Notes: generated by a model not told the origin, from the sequence alone. Counted from the first letter of the stretch, positions 17,945 to 26,258 are shown. The stretch is DNA of 64,000 nucleotides from SHVZ01 sp041906305 (GCA_041906305.1 JAYRJL010000003.1:434001-498000); one strand, 5' to 3'. Translations and numbers: made by a program.

Positions 17945-19513
17945 CTAATGCCTTGGCGCATGCCGGGCCGACGCAGCGAGCGCGCTGGTGACCGCCGATC
18001 GGATACGCCGGATCGAGTGACCGGCCGCAAAGGCGTCCGACAGAAACTCCACCGTCTCCGGTTCGAGCTCCGGCAGCATCCAGCGTTCGGTGCGCCATTC
18101 CTTCGCCAGGTCGACGAGCGTGCCCTCGAGGATCGACGGGAAGTGATCGATCGCCGGCTGTCCGACCTCGACGATCGAAAGGCGGTCGAGCAGAGGCGCA
18201 GGCACGCTTTCCTGCTGGTTCGCCGTCAGGATCCAGCTGACCCAGCTGATGTCGGCTGCCGTTCCGAGGCATTCGTCGTTGAACCTGACCGCGGTCTCAC
18301 GCTCCAACATGCCCAGCAGCGTGTCGACGAGCCGTCCGTTGTGTCGACTGGTGGCGGCCTTGTCGATCTCGTCGACCATGACAAGCGGGTTGGCGACGTT
18401 GTGATCGAGCATGATGCCGAGAACCCGTGACGGCTCGGCCGATCCCCAGCCGCGCGAGGTACCGGCGATCGAGCGGTTATCGCCGGATCCACCGGCGCCG
18501 ACCATCGTGAAGCCCACCTTGCATGCCTCGGCCAGGCGGCGACCGAAGCGGCTCTTACCGACGCCGGGAGGTCCCACCAGCAACAGCGGCCGAAGCCTCA
18601 GCGCCTGCAGCCCGGTCGCCCGGGCGAGGCGGAGATCGTCGCCGATGCGATCGATAGCCGGCCGCATCCAGGGAAATTCGGCGACAAGCGTCGTCTCAAC
18701 CGGCGCCGGGTCGGGCAGCATTGCCAGCGGCATCGGCTTCTCAAGCGCCTTCCAGCGTTTCATGTCTGTGGTGTCGAAACCCTTGCCCGCCTGGATCGGG
18801 CTCGCCAGCACGGTCAATCTCGGCCGGGTGTCGGCCTCGAGCTCGGCTGCGAGCGCTTTAGCATCCGCCTCGTACGCCTTCGTCTCCTCCTTCGTTGGCG
18901 GTTCCGGCGCTTTCCATTTCCATTCGCACGCGGAAGGGTCCTCGACCCCGTCGATCTTGAGATGCCAGATCCAGTCGCCGATCGCGGAGAGGATCTCCTG
19001 TGCGCGGCGACGGCGCATGCTCTTCGTCCGGAATGCCTCGAGGCCAGGGTAAGTGCCCGGCGGATAGAGGAGCGTGCAGCGAAGGGCAGGCTCGAATCCG
19101 GATTCCTTCGGCACCAGCTTCTCGACGCACTCGGAATAGATTCTGAGCTGCCACACAAGGCGCAGCATCGCTCCCCGTCGTTGCGGCCTCTCCAGATTGA
19201 GCTCGGTACGAAGGGCCATGACCAGGTCCCAGGACGAGACCCAGTTCAACGCGGCGGCATCCTCGACAGTCAGGAAACGGCCGCGGATGTAAGGCGTCTG
19301 GCCCCGGGTCGCCATGATCCGGTCGTAGCCAAGGGCGTCGAGATGCGGACGTAGCTCCTCTCCGTCCGGCCGGAGGAGGGCGTCGTCGATCAGCAGCTGG
19401 TAAAGCGCATCGAGCTGAGCATAGGACGGGCGCATTACGGGCCGTCGCCACATGGTCACCAGCCGCGCGGTCTCTTTGGTCCTTTTGGTCAACCTGGGCA
19501 TGGATTTTTCCAT
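17945..19513 (-). CDS. Lon-like AAA+ ATPase of the island (522 aa)
   Basis: N-terminal 300 residues with no recognisable enzyme motif, then an AAA+ module with Walker A VGPPGVGKSRFGRRLAEA, Walker B NPLVMVDEIDKAA, sensor-1 SWILTANQQ and an arginine region PAPLLDRLSIVEV, as in Lon-type ATPase domains. No Lon Ser-Lys protease domain follows. Start taken at ATG 19513 (MEKSMPRL); an ATG at 19501 has slightly better upstream purines, and the frame is open further up. Proteins like this occur in alphaproteobacterial integrative elements beside small regulators, but their role is not established. It may remodel a replication, transfer or defence partner. Confidence 0.72.
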   Translation of the reverse strand: MEKSMPRLTKRTKETARLVTMWRRPVMRPSYAQLDALYQLLIDDALLRPDGEELRPHLDALGYDRIMATRGQTPYIRGRFLTVEDAAALNWVSSWDLVMALRTELNLERPQRRGAMLRLVWQLRIYSECVEKLVPKESGFEPALRCTLLYPPGTYPGLEAFRTKSMRRRRAQEILSAIGDWIWHLKIDGVEDPSACEWKWKAPEPPTKEETKAYEADAKALAAELEADTRPRLTVLASPIQAGKGFDTTDMKRWKALEKPMPLAMLPDPAPVETTLVAEFPWMRPAIDRIGDDLRLARATGLQALRLRPLLLVGPPGVGKSRFGRRLAEACKVGFTMVGAGGSGDNRSIAGTSRGWGSAEPSRVLGIMLDHNVANPLVMVDEIDKAATSRHNGRLVDTLLGMLERETAVRFNDECLGTAADISWVSWILTANQQESVPAPLLDRLSIVEVGQPAIDHFPSILEGTLVDLAKEWRTERWMLPELEPETVEFLSDAFAAGHSIRRIRSAVTSALAASARHAPRH

Positions 19514-19713
19514 CGAGCTGGTAGGGGTCGTGGAGTGCTGAGAGCAGACCTCTCCCGGCACCCGGTTCTGCCGGGCGTCCAACGACCAAAGAAGTCAGGG
19601 GATCGGTGCCGGCTGTGCTCAGCCGCGCGCGGATCGGTGGCGGGTCGCGGCGGCCCGCCCCGATATTCGGACACCTGCACGGATCATGCGTGCCATGAGC
19701 CTCATCACTGGCA

Positions 19714-20325
19714 TCAGTCGGCCTGATCCGGCACGGCGCGCCGGCGCGGGGAGTAGACGTGCGTCCGGCGCTTCTGCGGAGCGCGCGGGGACCTCGCCAG
19801 GACGTGGGCCGCAACCGGTTTCCTCCACGAACCTCCGCGCCGCAGATCGGCGACCCCGCGTGCCTTGGCCTCGGTGTCCGCCAGATGCTCGAGATGAGGG
19901 AAGATCGATCCCATTCCCCGCGCGTCGGCGGCCAGCCAGATGGCCATCAAGCGGGCCGCCGCCGGATCGGGACGCGCACCGTGACGTACCCAACGAAAAG
20001 CGGCACCCGATGTGCGCCCGAACGCAAGACTGAAGCGCTTCAGGGTGGTTTCCGGGCCGTGAGCCTCGGTGAGCTTCTCGAACAGCCAGCCTGCGTTAGG
20101 TCGTCGCCCGAGCGGGCTAAGCTCCGGGCACTCGTCGACGAACCGCATGAGGATCGCCCGGGCCTCGTCCTTCAGCATCCGCGGTCGCGCGGAGCCGGTG
20201 GTCTCGAACCAGTCAGTTGGCGACATGCCCAGCATCCACATCATGTCGTCGTTGGTGAGGTCGTAACGATCGCGGAAGGCAACGAGATCGCTGCCGAGCA
20301 CCGGGCGGTTATCGGGGATGAACAT
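19714..20325 (-). CDS. Putative DNA-binding island protein (203 aa)
   Basis: Start at ATG 20325, preceded by a good AGGAG eight bases upstream. The early part (LVAFRDRYDLTNDDMMWMLG followed by MSPTDWFETT) looks like a helix-turn-helix of the Cro/XRE sort. The middle segment (FSLAFGRTSGAAFRWVRHG) resembles a second helical DNA-contact motif. The C-terminus is basic and low-complexity (PRAPQKRRTHVYSPRRR). Its start overlaps the end of the next upstream gene by 17 bases, so the two are translationally linked, and it precedes the Lon-like AAA+ gene by about 200 bases. Likely an element-borne regulator; partner and operator unknown. Confidence 0.6.
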   Translation of the reverse strand: MFIPDNRPVLGSDLVAFRDRYDLTNDDMMWMLGMSPTDWFETTGSARPRMLKDEARAILMRFVDECPELSPLGRRPNAGWLFEKLTEAHGPETTLKRFSLAFGRTSGAAFRWVRHGARPDPAAARLMAIWLAADARGMGSIFPHLEHLADTEAKARGVADLRRGGSWRKPVAAHVLARSPRAPQKRRTHVYSPRRRAVPDQAD

Positions 20326-21082
20326 CTTCAAGCTCCTTGGCGTGGGTGGAGGGGAGGTCGGAGGAAGCCATGACATCCTCGTCAAGCCAGCTCTTGAGCC
20401 CGATATCGGCAGGCGCGAGCGGCGACGCGGTGGTCAGTGAATTCAGTCGTCCACGGAGGACGGACTGAACCTTTCGGATCGCCTGAGCGCTCGGGGGCGG
20501 AAGCGGGTCACGCTCCGCCCTGGCGAAGACGTAGCCCGAGACCGGGCAGGCATCGTTGGATTGGTGCGGCAGGGCGATCACCTGATGGTGACCGGCATCG
20601 AGCGCGACGAGGATGGAGTCGCAGCTGACGGCGCCGACCTCGAAGACCAGGGATCGTCCCCCCGCCACATCGATCGAGATGAGATCAGCGCGCTTCTTCC
20701 TGCGGTGGGGGTCGATCAGCGCTTCCGGCCGGAGTTCGCCCAAGGGCAGCATCGCCGCCGCCAGGAACCAGGCGCAGCGCTTGAGCTGCCAGTGATGCTC
20801 GCCTTCGGTCTGCCGTGCGACCGATCGCAAGACCGCGGTCTCGTCCGCAGGCGGTTCGATCCCGATGTCTGCAGCGAAGTCCGCCACGACGATCGCGCGG
20901 GATCCGATCTCCTGCTCGAGATCGGGAGAGCGGAGATGCGACCGCGGATGACCGCACCGGTGATAGCCGATCGCGCTGACGAGGAGGCTCGGATCCTCGC
21001 GGAGGTCCGAGGCACGATACCCCGGGGCCTTTTCGAGCTCCCTCGCTGAACGTCCCAGGTTGACAGTCACGCAGAACCTCAT
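20309..21082 (-). CDS. Hypothetical island protein, possible restriction-nuclease-like fold (257 aa)
   Basis: The first good start is ATG 21082 (MRFCVTVNLG), which lies inside one arm of a perfect palindrome; a TTG at 21094 is also in frame. The protein has the pattern RADLISIDV...SLVFEVGAVSCD (acidic residue, then E-x-G after a beta strand), faintly reminiscent of PD-(D/E)XK nucleases, but no lysine completes the motif, so I make no firm assignment. It is divergent from the XRE gene and overlaps the downstream regulator-like gene. Shared control by the palindrome is likely. Confidence 0.55.
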   Translation of the reverse strand: MRFCVTVNLGRSARELEKAPGYRASDLREDPSLLVSAIGYHRCGHPRSHLRSPDLEQEIGSRAIVVADFAADIGIEPPADETAVLRSVARQTEGEHHWQLKRCAWFLAAAMLPLGELRPEALIDPHRRKKRADLISIDVAGGRSLVFEVGAVSCDSILVALDAGHHQVIALPHQSNDACPVSGYVFARAERDPLPPPSAQAIRKVQSVLRGRLNSLTTASPLAPADIGLKSWLDEDVMASSDLPSTHAKELEDVHPR

Positions 21083-21112
21083 ATCGTTACTCAATTAGAG
21101 TAACGATATGAG
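21078..21112. promoter_or_regulatory. Perfect 15-bp inverted repeat between divergent genes
   Basis: Arms 21078-21092 (CTCATATCGTTACTC) and 21098-21112 (GAGTAACGATATGAG) are exact reverse complements around a 5-base AT spacer. The site lies between the minus-strand gene ending at 20309 and the plus-strand XRE regulator, and it contains a candidate ATG of each gene, one in each arm. A symmetric site this long fits the operator of a dimeric helix-turn-helix repressor, most simply the adjacent XRE protein acting on both genes. Confidence 0.7.
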
Positions 21113-21119
21113 CCTCTGC

Positions 21120-21398
21120 ATGTCTACTCAAAAAGAGAAAAAAAACTCCAATTGCGCAATAACGTCTGCGCAATGCCGCGCGGCTCGGGGCTTGTTGGAC
21201 TGGTCACAAGACGTCCTCAGCAGGGAATGCAGCATGTCACGCAAGACGCTGACGGAGTTTGAGCGCGGCAATCCAAGGACCCTCCCCCGGACGATCGACG
21301 AGGTCCGACGCGTGCTGGAAGCCGCGGGCGTCGAATTCATTCCGGAGAACGGTGGCGGACCCGGTGTTCGGCTCAGGCATAGAACTGGAAAATCCTAG
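21120..21398 (+). CDS. XRE-family helix-turn-helix regulator (92 aa)
   Basis: The core ITSAQCRAARGLLDWSQDVL followed by MSRKTLTEFERG is a standard XRE/Cro HTH, and the tail RVLEAAGVEFIPENGGGPGV is the usual ending of this small alphaproteobacterial family. Start uncertain: ATG 21108 lies within the palindrome, ATG 21120 just past it, and neither has a strong ribosome-binding site. The first residues (KEKKNSN) come from an unusually A-rich stretch. Probably an autoregulated repressor controlling itself and the divergent gene. Confidence 0.82.
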   Translation: MSTQKEKKNSNCAITSAQCRAARGLLDWSQDVLSRECSMSRKTLTEFERGNPRTLPRTIDEVRRVLEAAGVEFIPENGGGPGVRLRHRTGKS

Positions 21399-21408
21399 AA
21401 CGACCGCC

Positions 21409-21906
21409 GTGGTGCTGCCGGGAGCGGGCGTATCTACCGAATGTGTGATCCCCGATGCCTTGTCCCTGTTCGAAGCAGACATGCTGGCCGATGCCGACAA
21501 GGAGGCATTGTCCGCCGCGCGTCGTGCCGTGCGCGATGCCTTTCGTCTCGTCGCGCTCAGTCCGACAGGGTTGACCGACACGGCGCTGTTCGTCTCCCGT
21601 GCCATGCGCCTGCTACGCGAGGTGGCCGAGATCTATGGCCTAAGACCGAGCAGTGCCTCGCTCGCTCATCTCGGACGCCGCGTGCTCAAGGATGCCGGTA
21701 TCGTCACGGTGGCGGACGCCGCTGGGGACCTGGCCTCGGGCTTCATCGGCGGGAGCGTCGCGGGCAAGCTATCGACGCTGGCTGGCGAAGTCGCCATCGG
21801 CGCACAGAGAATGGCGAAGTTCAGCCTGTTGGCGATCGAGTGCTGCCGGCCCGTCAGGTTCCATCCGGATCGTCGTCCAGGCGTTCGGTCGCTGTTGAGC
21901 CCGTGA
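21409..21906 (+). pseudogene. C-terminal fragment of a YcjF/DUF697-like protein
   Basis: The frame after the XRE gene encodes ADKEALSAARRAVRDAF, GLTDTALFVSRAMRLLREVA and SGFIGGSVAGKLSTLAGEV, matching the C-terminal DUF697 part of YcjF-type membrane proteins. The N-terminal part with its two transmembrane helices is absent; the frame is open upstream only through the XRE gene. I therefore treat it as a truncated gene, though a short stand-alone product starting at GTG 21409 is possible. It ends 28 bases before the end of the convergent PLD gene. Confidence 0.5.
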
Positions 21907-21934
21907 CAGCTGCAGGCTCTCCGCTCCCCTCCCC

Positions 21935-22543
21935 CTACCTCGTCCTCGGCCCCCCAGCGTCCACCTTATATGTCTCGCTGACGAGCTCGCGCTCGAGGAA
22001 ATAGGCGGCATGCCTATCGGCTAGAGGCTTCGCGCCTCGTAGGACATGCACGTTCTCGGCGTTCATGCGATTGCCGGCCTTCGTCCAGTTCAACGAGCCC
22101 ATGATCACGGTGTCGCCATCGATCAGGATCAGCTTGTTGTGCGCGATACGTACCGTCCGATCTATCCTGACTGGAATCCCCCGCTTGGCGATATAGGCGG
22201 CCGCGGACCTCATGCCGCCGTCGGCGTTGCTACGGTCGAGGATGAGGCGGACGTCGGTGCCGCGACGACGCGCGTCCAGCAGGGCCTCGACGATTCGATC
22301 CTCGGTGAAGCCGTATCCGAGGAGCCATACGCGCTGGCGGGCCGACGAGATGGCCGACACGACCACGGCGGCGCAGTCGTTGCCGGGCGTGAAGCAGGCT
22401 TCGGCCGTGGCGCCGTCGAGGGGGATGCGAGAGCCGGCGATCGCAGGCGAGGCCAGGACGCCGGCGAGCATCAGGGAGAAGGCGGTTTTCCCGAGATCCG
22501 TTAGCAAAGTTGTTAACAGAGTTCGGGAATCGAGGACCTTCAC
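21935..22543 (-). CDS. Secreted phospholipase-D-like nuclease, intact copy (202 aa)
   Basis: N-terminal signal peptide (FSLMLAGVLASPAIAG), then a single PLD/Nuc domain with the catalytic RIAHNKLILIDGDTVIMG (HxK(x4)D) and GSLNWT. Single-HKD members such as Nuc act as dimers on DNA in the periplasm or outside the cell. The start is GTG 22543, overlapping the integrase stop by four bases; later in-frame starts are possible. It is an inverted paralogue of the frameshifted copy at 16871-17436, and the two copies bracket the regulator/AAA+ segment. Confidence 0.82.
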   Translation of the reverse strand: MKVLDSRTLLTTLLTDLGKTAFSLMLAGVLASPAIAGSRIPLDGATAEACFTPGNDCAAVVVSAISSARQRVWLLGYGFTEDRIVEALLDARRRGTDVRLILDRSNADGGMRSAAAYIAKRGIPVRIDRTVRIAHNKLILIDGDTVIMGSLNWTKAGNRMNAENVHVLRGAKPLADRHAAYFLERELVSETYKVDAGGPRTR

Positions 22544-23919
22544 AGGAGGCCCTTGCCCGCGTGGTTCTCGAAAAGCTCGACGTCCCGGACATAGCCGCGC
22601 GTGACATCCACTGTCTTGTGACCGGCGTGGTCCATCATCTTGGAGAAGGGCGCGCCATTGCGGGCGGCGCTCATCAGGAAGCCCGCGCGCAGGCTGTGGC
22701 CGGAGAACGCATTCGGATCGAGTCCCGCCGCCTTGGCCCTCGCCTTGACCATGCGTGCGATCGAGCCGCCGCTCAAGGCGTCGCCTGATACGCGGCCGCC
22801 CTTGGCGATCGAGCGAAACACCGGTCCGTCGTCGATCGCCGCCAGCTTGCGCCAGCGCTCGAGGGTCGCGATCGGGCAGAGACGGTCGCCTCGCAGTATG
22901 GCGACGTCGCGTCCCTGACCCGCCTGGTCATTCTTGGAACGCGAGACCCGGAGGACGAGGTCGTGCCCGGATTGCCGCAAATCCTCGACCCTGATCGCCG
23001 AGATCTCCGAGCGCCTGAGCGCGCCGGCAAAGCCGACCAGCAGGAGGGCGCGGTCGCGGATGGCGGCAAGGCGAGATCTCAAAAGCTTGCGGCGGCGGAT
23101 GTCTGATTCCCTCCGGGTCGACAAGGTCCTCAGCTCTTCTTCGGTCAAGGGCTCTGCCAGCGCCGCGGTGATGTCCTGAAGCTCCGCGTCGAGCGCTCCG
23201 ATCACCTGGTCGAGCTCCCTGTTGGCGGTGAGCGGCCGCTTGCGGCTTCGAAGGTGCCTGGCCGCCCGCGCAGCACCGCTCATTGCTCGGCGGACGAGCT
23301 CGTGCTCGGTCGGGGACGAATGGCCCCGGACGCGATGGGCAGCCCGGATCGCAGCGAGAACCACGGCGAGCGAGGTCGATGCCTTCCCGCGATCGTTTTC
23401 ATCGGCGAGAAACCGGGCCGCGTTTTGCGGCCGGTCCGAGTACCTGAACGGTACGACCTTGGTTCCGGTGTGCTGAGCATCGGGGATGTCGGCCCGAGCC
23501 TGCATCATCGTATTGCGCTCTTCGAGGTACTGACTGCGATGGTAAGCAGCGCGGACGGCGTTCTTCTCGGTGTGCGCCAGCTGGCGCTCGATCACATCAG
23601 GTCGGTAACCCATTTCATTGAGCGCCGCGGAGGCCAGTGCGCGGAAGCCTTGGCCTGTCATGCGCGAGTGATAGCCCGTGCGGTAGAGCGCGAAGAGGAC
23701 GGCATTCTTACTCATCGGCTTCGTCCGCACCCGGCCCGGGAAAACCCATCCCCACTTGCTATTGATGGCCTTGAGCCGGCGAAACGCGTGATTGCCTGCG
23801 GCGACACATCCTCGCCAGCTGTGCATAGCAATTCTGGCTACCCGCAACGCGATGGGAGCGAACGTTCCAAGCACGTTTTGCAAAATCGTTTTGCAAAACT
23901 CTGCAAAACTCGTCCGCAA
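22540..23919 (-). CDS. Chimeric tyrosine recombinase: P4-type integrase end fused to a second recombinase (459 aa)
   Basis: Residues of about 55-140 match the C-terminal catalytic end of a P4/DUF4102 integrase: MSKNAVLFALYRTGY, MTGQGFRALASAALNEMGY, IERQLAHTEKNAVRAAYHR. In that part the usual HxxR histidine is replaced by Gln (GQGFR). Residues 150-459 match most of a second tyrosine recombinase: a core-binding segment lacking its first 50 or so residues (ARFLADENDRGKAST), RRSE arginine, HSLRAGF (HxxR), DHAGHKT and the tyrosine in TRGYVRD. Both parts are in one frame with no stop. The second domain keeps all catalytic residues. Upstream residues 1-50 do not look like integrase. Probably a deletion fusion of two integrase genes; activity uncertain. 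Confidence 0.8.
   Translation of the reverse strand: MRTSFAEFCKTILQNVLGTFAPIALRVARIAMHSWRGCVAAGNHAFRRLKAINSKWGWVFPGRVRTKPMSKNAVLFALYRTGYHSRMTGQGFRALASAALNEMGYRPDVIERQLAHTEKNAVRAAYHRSQYLEERNTMMQARADIPDAQHTGTKVVPFRYSDRPQNAARFLADENDRGKASTSLAVVLAAIRAAHRVRGHSSPTEHELVRRAMSGAARAARHLRSRKRPLTANRELDQVIGALDAELQDITAALAEPLTEEELRTLSTRRESDIRRRKLLRSRLAAIRDRALLLVGFAGALRRSEISAIRVEDLRQSGHDLVLRVSRSKNDQAGQGRDVAILRGDRLCPIATLERWRKLAAIDDGPVFRSIAKGGRVSGDALSGGSIARMVKARAKAAGLDPNAFSGHSLRAGFLMSAARNGAPFSKMMDHAGHKTVDVTRGYVRDVELFENHAGKGLL
23876..23909. repeat. Cluster of TTTTGCAAAA palindromes beside the attachment site
   Basis: TTTTGCAAAA at 23876-23885, GTTTTGCAAAAC at 23888-23899 and TGCAAAAC at 23902-23909 are spaced 12-15 bases apart, just inside the island and 40-75 bases from the tRNA 3' end. 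The spacing is close to a helical turn. They overlap the first codons of the chimeric integrase frame, which argues that its real start is further in. They could be arm-type integrase sites or a repressor operator. Confidence 0.5.
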
Positions 23920-23951
23920 TCGAGACTATCGGTCTCTAAGCCTCGGAGATT

Positions 23952-24027
<76 letters not shown>

Positions 24028-24132
24028 GCCTTAAAGCCCGAGGGCTTCCGAACGGCGCGGGAACCTAGGCCGGTCGGGCGCTTTTGGCAAGGCCGCATTC
24101 CGGCCCGCGACGAACCGCTCAAAATCCGCCTT

Positions 24133-26250
24133 CTAGCGGCCGGTCGTGCACCATTTTTCCCACATCCGACGATAGGCGGCCTCGGCCCGGCGCGTATACC
24201 GGTCGAGGTTGCCCGAGTCCGACTCCATGACCGCCTTCCGGAACGACGAACGCGCGCCAGACAGGGCCGGAAGATCGGTCGCCCACCGGACCGCGAGAGC
24301 GACGTAGGACTGGTCGTCGGGGGCGACCCAGGCCTCCAGGCCAACCGCTGTCAGGATGGAAGCGCCGCCCAGCCCGGAGATCGTCACCCCGCGCTTGGCA
24401 ACCACGGGGCAGCCCATCCACAGCGCCTCCCAGGTGCTGATGCCGCCGTTCTGAGGGAACGGATCAAGCGCGATATCGACTTCGCCAAAAAGCGCGAGCT
24501 GCTCCACATGCGTCGTACGCCCGCGCAGATCCAGGCGCGACCGTTCGACACCGAGCGCCGCGAAATCGTCACCCAGCGAGCCGCGAACCCGTGGATCATC
24601 GAGCGAGGGGTCCTTCAAGATCAGCCGCGAGCCCGGCACCTTCGCCAGTATCTCGGCCCAGATCCTCATCGCCGGCTGCGAAATCTTCGCCAATCGATTG
24701 AAGCAGCCGAATGTCACCTTGCCGGTCTTCAAGGCCGGCAACGGCCCGACCTGCGGCGCATAGGCCGGCGCCTCGAACGCCGTACTGCTCGGAAGATCGA
24801 TCACCGTCTCGGCAAAGAGATGACGCACTTCTTTCGGGATGGAGACGGCGTCCGAGAAGAGATAGTCGATCATCGGCATGCCGTTGCCGGTGCCGAGCCC
24901 CCAGGCCGTCACCTGGATAGGCGCAGGCTTGCGCCCGAAGACGCCCAGCCTGTGGCCGGCCGAATGCCCCGACAGGTCGACCAGGATGTCGATCCGGTCG
25001 GCGCGGACCTGCGCCGCCACCTCGTCATCCGAAAGGTGCGAGATCTCCCGCCACCGATCCGCCATGCGCTCGAAGTCGCGCGTCTTCCCGTCGGGACGGG
25101 AGACGTTGGAATAGCAGGTCACCTCGAACGCCGACCGGTCGTGCCGGGCGATGATTGGGCCGAAGATGAAGGCCGCCGAATGCTGCTTGAAGTCGGCGGA
25201 AACGTAGCCGAGACGCAGGCGCCGCGTCGGATCCCGGTCATTCCCATGGCCGGCGATCGTGGTCGGCAATCCGCGGCGAAAGACCGCGAACCATCGCCGG
25301 CGCGCCGCCTGCTGCTCGCCGAATCCGGCATCGAGGCTGAAGTCGAGGGCGAACACGACGTTCGAATGGATGTCGGCGTCGTCCGGACGAGTGGCCAAGG
25401 CGCGGCGCAGGGAGACGAGGGCGCCGGAAACCTGCCCCTGGAAGAGCAGCGAGTTGCCCAGGTTGCGAAGGCAGGCCACGTGATCGGGCGCGAGCGCGAT
25501 CGCGCGGGCGAAGGTGGATGCCGCCTGACCGTGCCTGGCCATCGCCGCCAGCGCGTTTCCGCGGCCCAACAGAGTGGCGACATGATGCGGATCGATGTCC
25601 AGCGCGCGATCGCTGGTCCGAAGCGCTTCATCTGGGCGTCCGAGGCGCTGCAGCACGATGACACGGTTGCTGAGAGCCTGGAGATGGCGGGAGTCGATGC
25701 CGATCGCCTCGTCATAGCTCGCGAGGGCAACCTCGTCCCGGTTCAGGTCCTCCAGCACGACGCCGCGATTGCAATAGGCGTCGGCGGAGCCGGGCCGGGC
25801 CGCGAGCGCGCGATCGAGGCTGGTCAGAGCGGCCGACGCAGCCCCGGTCTTCTTGAGCGCAAGGCCGAGTTCGTTCAGCGCGTCGGCCTGCGCCGGCAGG
25901 GCTACCAGGATCCGGCGGCAGGTCCCTTGCGCTTCATGCAGCCGGCCGAGGTCGGAAAGCGCCACCACGCGATTGAGAAGCGCGCCGAGATGATCGGCCT
26001 CGAGGGCGAGAACCGCGTCGTAGCAGCCGAGCGCCGCGGCGGCCCGACCGAGTTCCAGAAGGGCGATCCCCTTGCTGCAGAGCGCGGTGGTGCTGCGCGG
26101 CTCGATGGCGAGCGCGCGGTCGTAGCTGAGGAGCGCCAGCTCGCGGCCCCCGAGGTCGCGGAGCACTTTCGCCGCGTCGAGATATCCCGCCGCTGCCTCC
26201 GGATGCAGGACGATGGCCTTGCGCTGTTCCGACAGGTTGATGGCGAGCAT
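24133..26250 (-). CDS. TPR / O-GlcNAc-transferase-like (SPINDLY-type) protein (705 aa)
   Basis: Start ATG 26250 (MLAINLSEQRKA), nine bases after the moaE stop; the longer frame would overlap moaE. The first 330 or so residues are tandem TPRs (repeated pattern of LxxLGR..EAL..YDRAL). The rest is a GT41 transferase region: RLGYVSADFKQHSAAF, IDILVDLSGHSAGHRLG, PIQVTAWGLGTGNGMPMIDY, VTFGCFNRLAKI, DIALDPFPQNGGISTWEALW. In bacteria such proteins glycosylate proteins such as flagellins or adhesins, or are of unknown target. First core gene beyond the tRNA; co-directional with the cofactor operon. Confidence 0.88.
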   Translation of the reverse strand: MLAINLSEQRKAIVLHPEAAAGYLDAAKVLRDLGGRELALLSYDRALAIEPRSTTALCSKGIALLELGRAAAALGCYDAVLALEADHLGALLNRVVALSDLGRLHEAQGTCRRILVALPAQADALNELGLALKKTGAASAALTSLDRALAARPGSADAYCNRGVVLEDLNRDEVALASYDEAIGIDSRHLQALSNRVIVLQRLGRPDEALRTSDRALDIDPHHVATLLGRGNALAAMARHGQAASTFARAIALAPDHVACLRNLGNSLLFQGQVSGALVSLRRALATRPDDADIHSNVVFALDFSLDAGFGEQQAARRRWFAVFRRGLPTTIAGHGNDRDPTRRLRLGYVSADFKQHSAAFIFGPIIARHDRSAFEVTCYSNVSRPDGKTRDFERMADRWREISHLSDDEVAAQVRADRIDILVDLSGHSAGHRLGVFGRKPAPIQVTAWGLGTGNGMPMIDYLFSDAVSIPKEVRHLFAETVIDLPSSTAFEAPAYAPQVGPLPALKTGKVTFGCFNRLAKISQPAMRIWAEILAKVPGSRLILKDPSLDDPRVRGSLGDDFAALGVERSRLDLRGRTTHVEQLALFGEVDIALDPFPQNGGISTWEALWMGCPVVAKRGVTISGLGGASILTAVGLEAWVAPDDQSYVALAVRWATDLPALSGARSSFRKAVMESDSGNLDRYTRRAEAAYRRMWEKWCTTGR

Positions 26251-26258
26251 CCGAAGCT

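Larger units (their letters stand above)
1..23951. mobile_element. Genomic island integrated at tRNA-Lys (left end outside window)
   Basis: The stretch between the window start and the 3' end of tRNA-Lys has accessory content: helicase/nuclease systems, paralogous PLD nucleases, regulators, gene remnants and a tyrosine recombinase reading frame that begins about 30 bases from the tRNA 3' end. Right of the tRNA, ordinary core genes begin at once. Integration at a tRNA 3' end by a tyrosine recombinase is the usual arrangement. I did not find a second copy of the tRNA 3' segment inside the window, so the left attachment site is presumably upstream of position 1. The element carries broken genes and a chimeric integrase, so it may no longer be mobile. 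Confidence 0.75.

Noticed and set aside
19489..19726. Short overlapping open frames between the Lon-like ATPase and the upstream gene
   Set aside because: No ribosome-binding sites and Arg/Pro-rich translations; treated as a leader region of about 200 bases.
23876..23909. CRISPR-like array from the TTTTGCAAAA repeats
   Set aside because: Repeats are too short and too close together, there are only three copies, and no cas genes are present.
1..23951. A second attachment site copy inside the window
   Set aside because: I looked for the tRNA T-arm sequence GGTTCGAATCC or its complement in the island and did not see it; the left boundary is probably outside.
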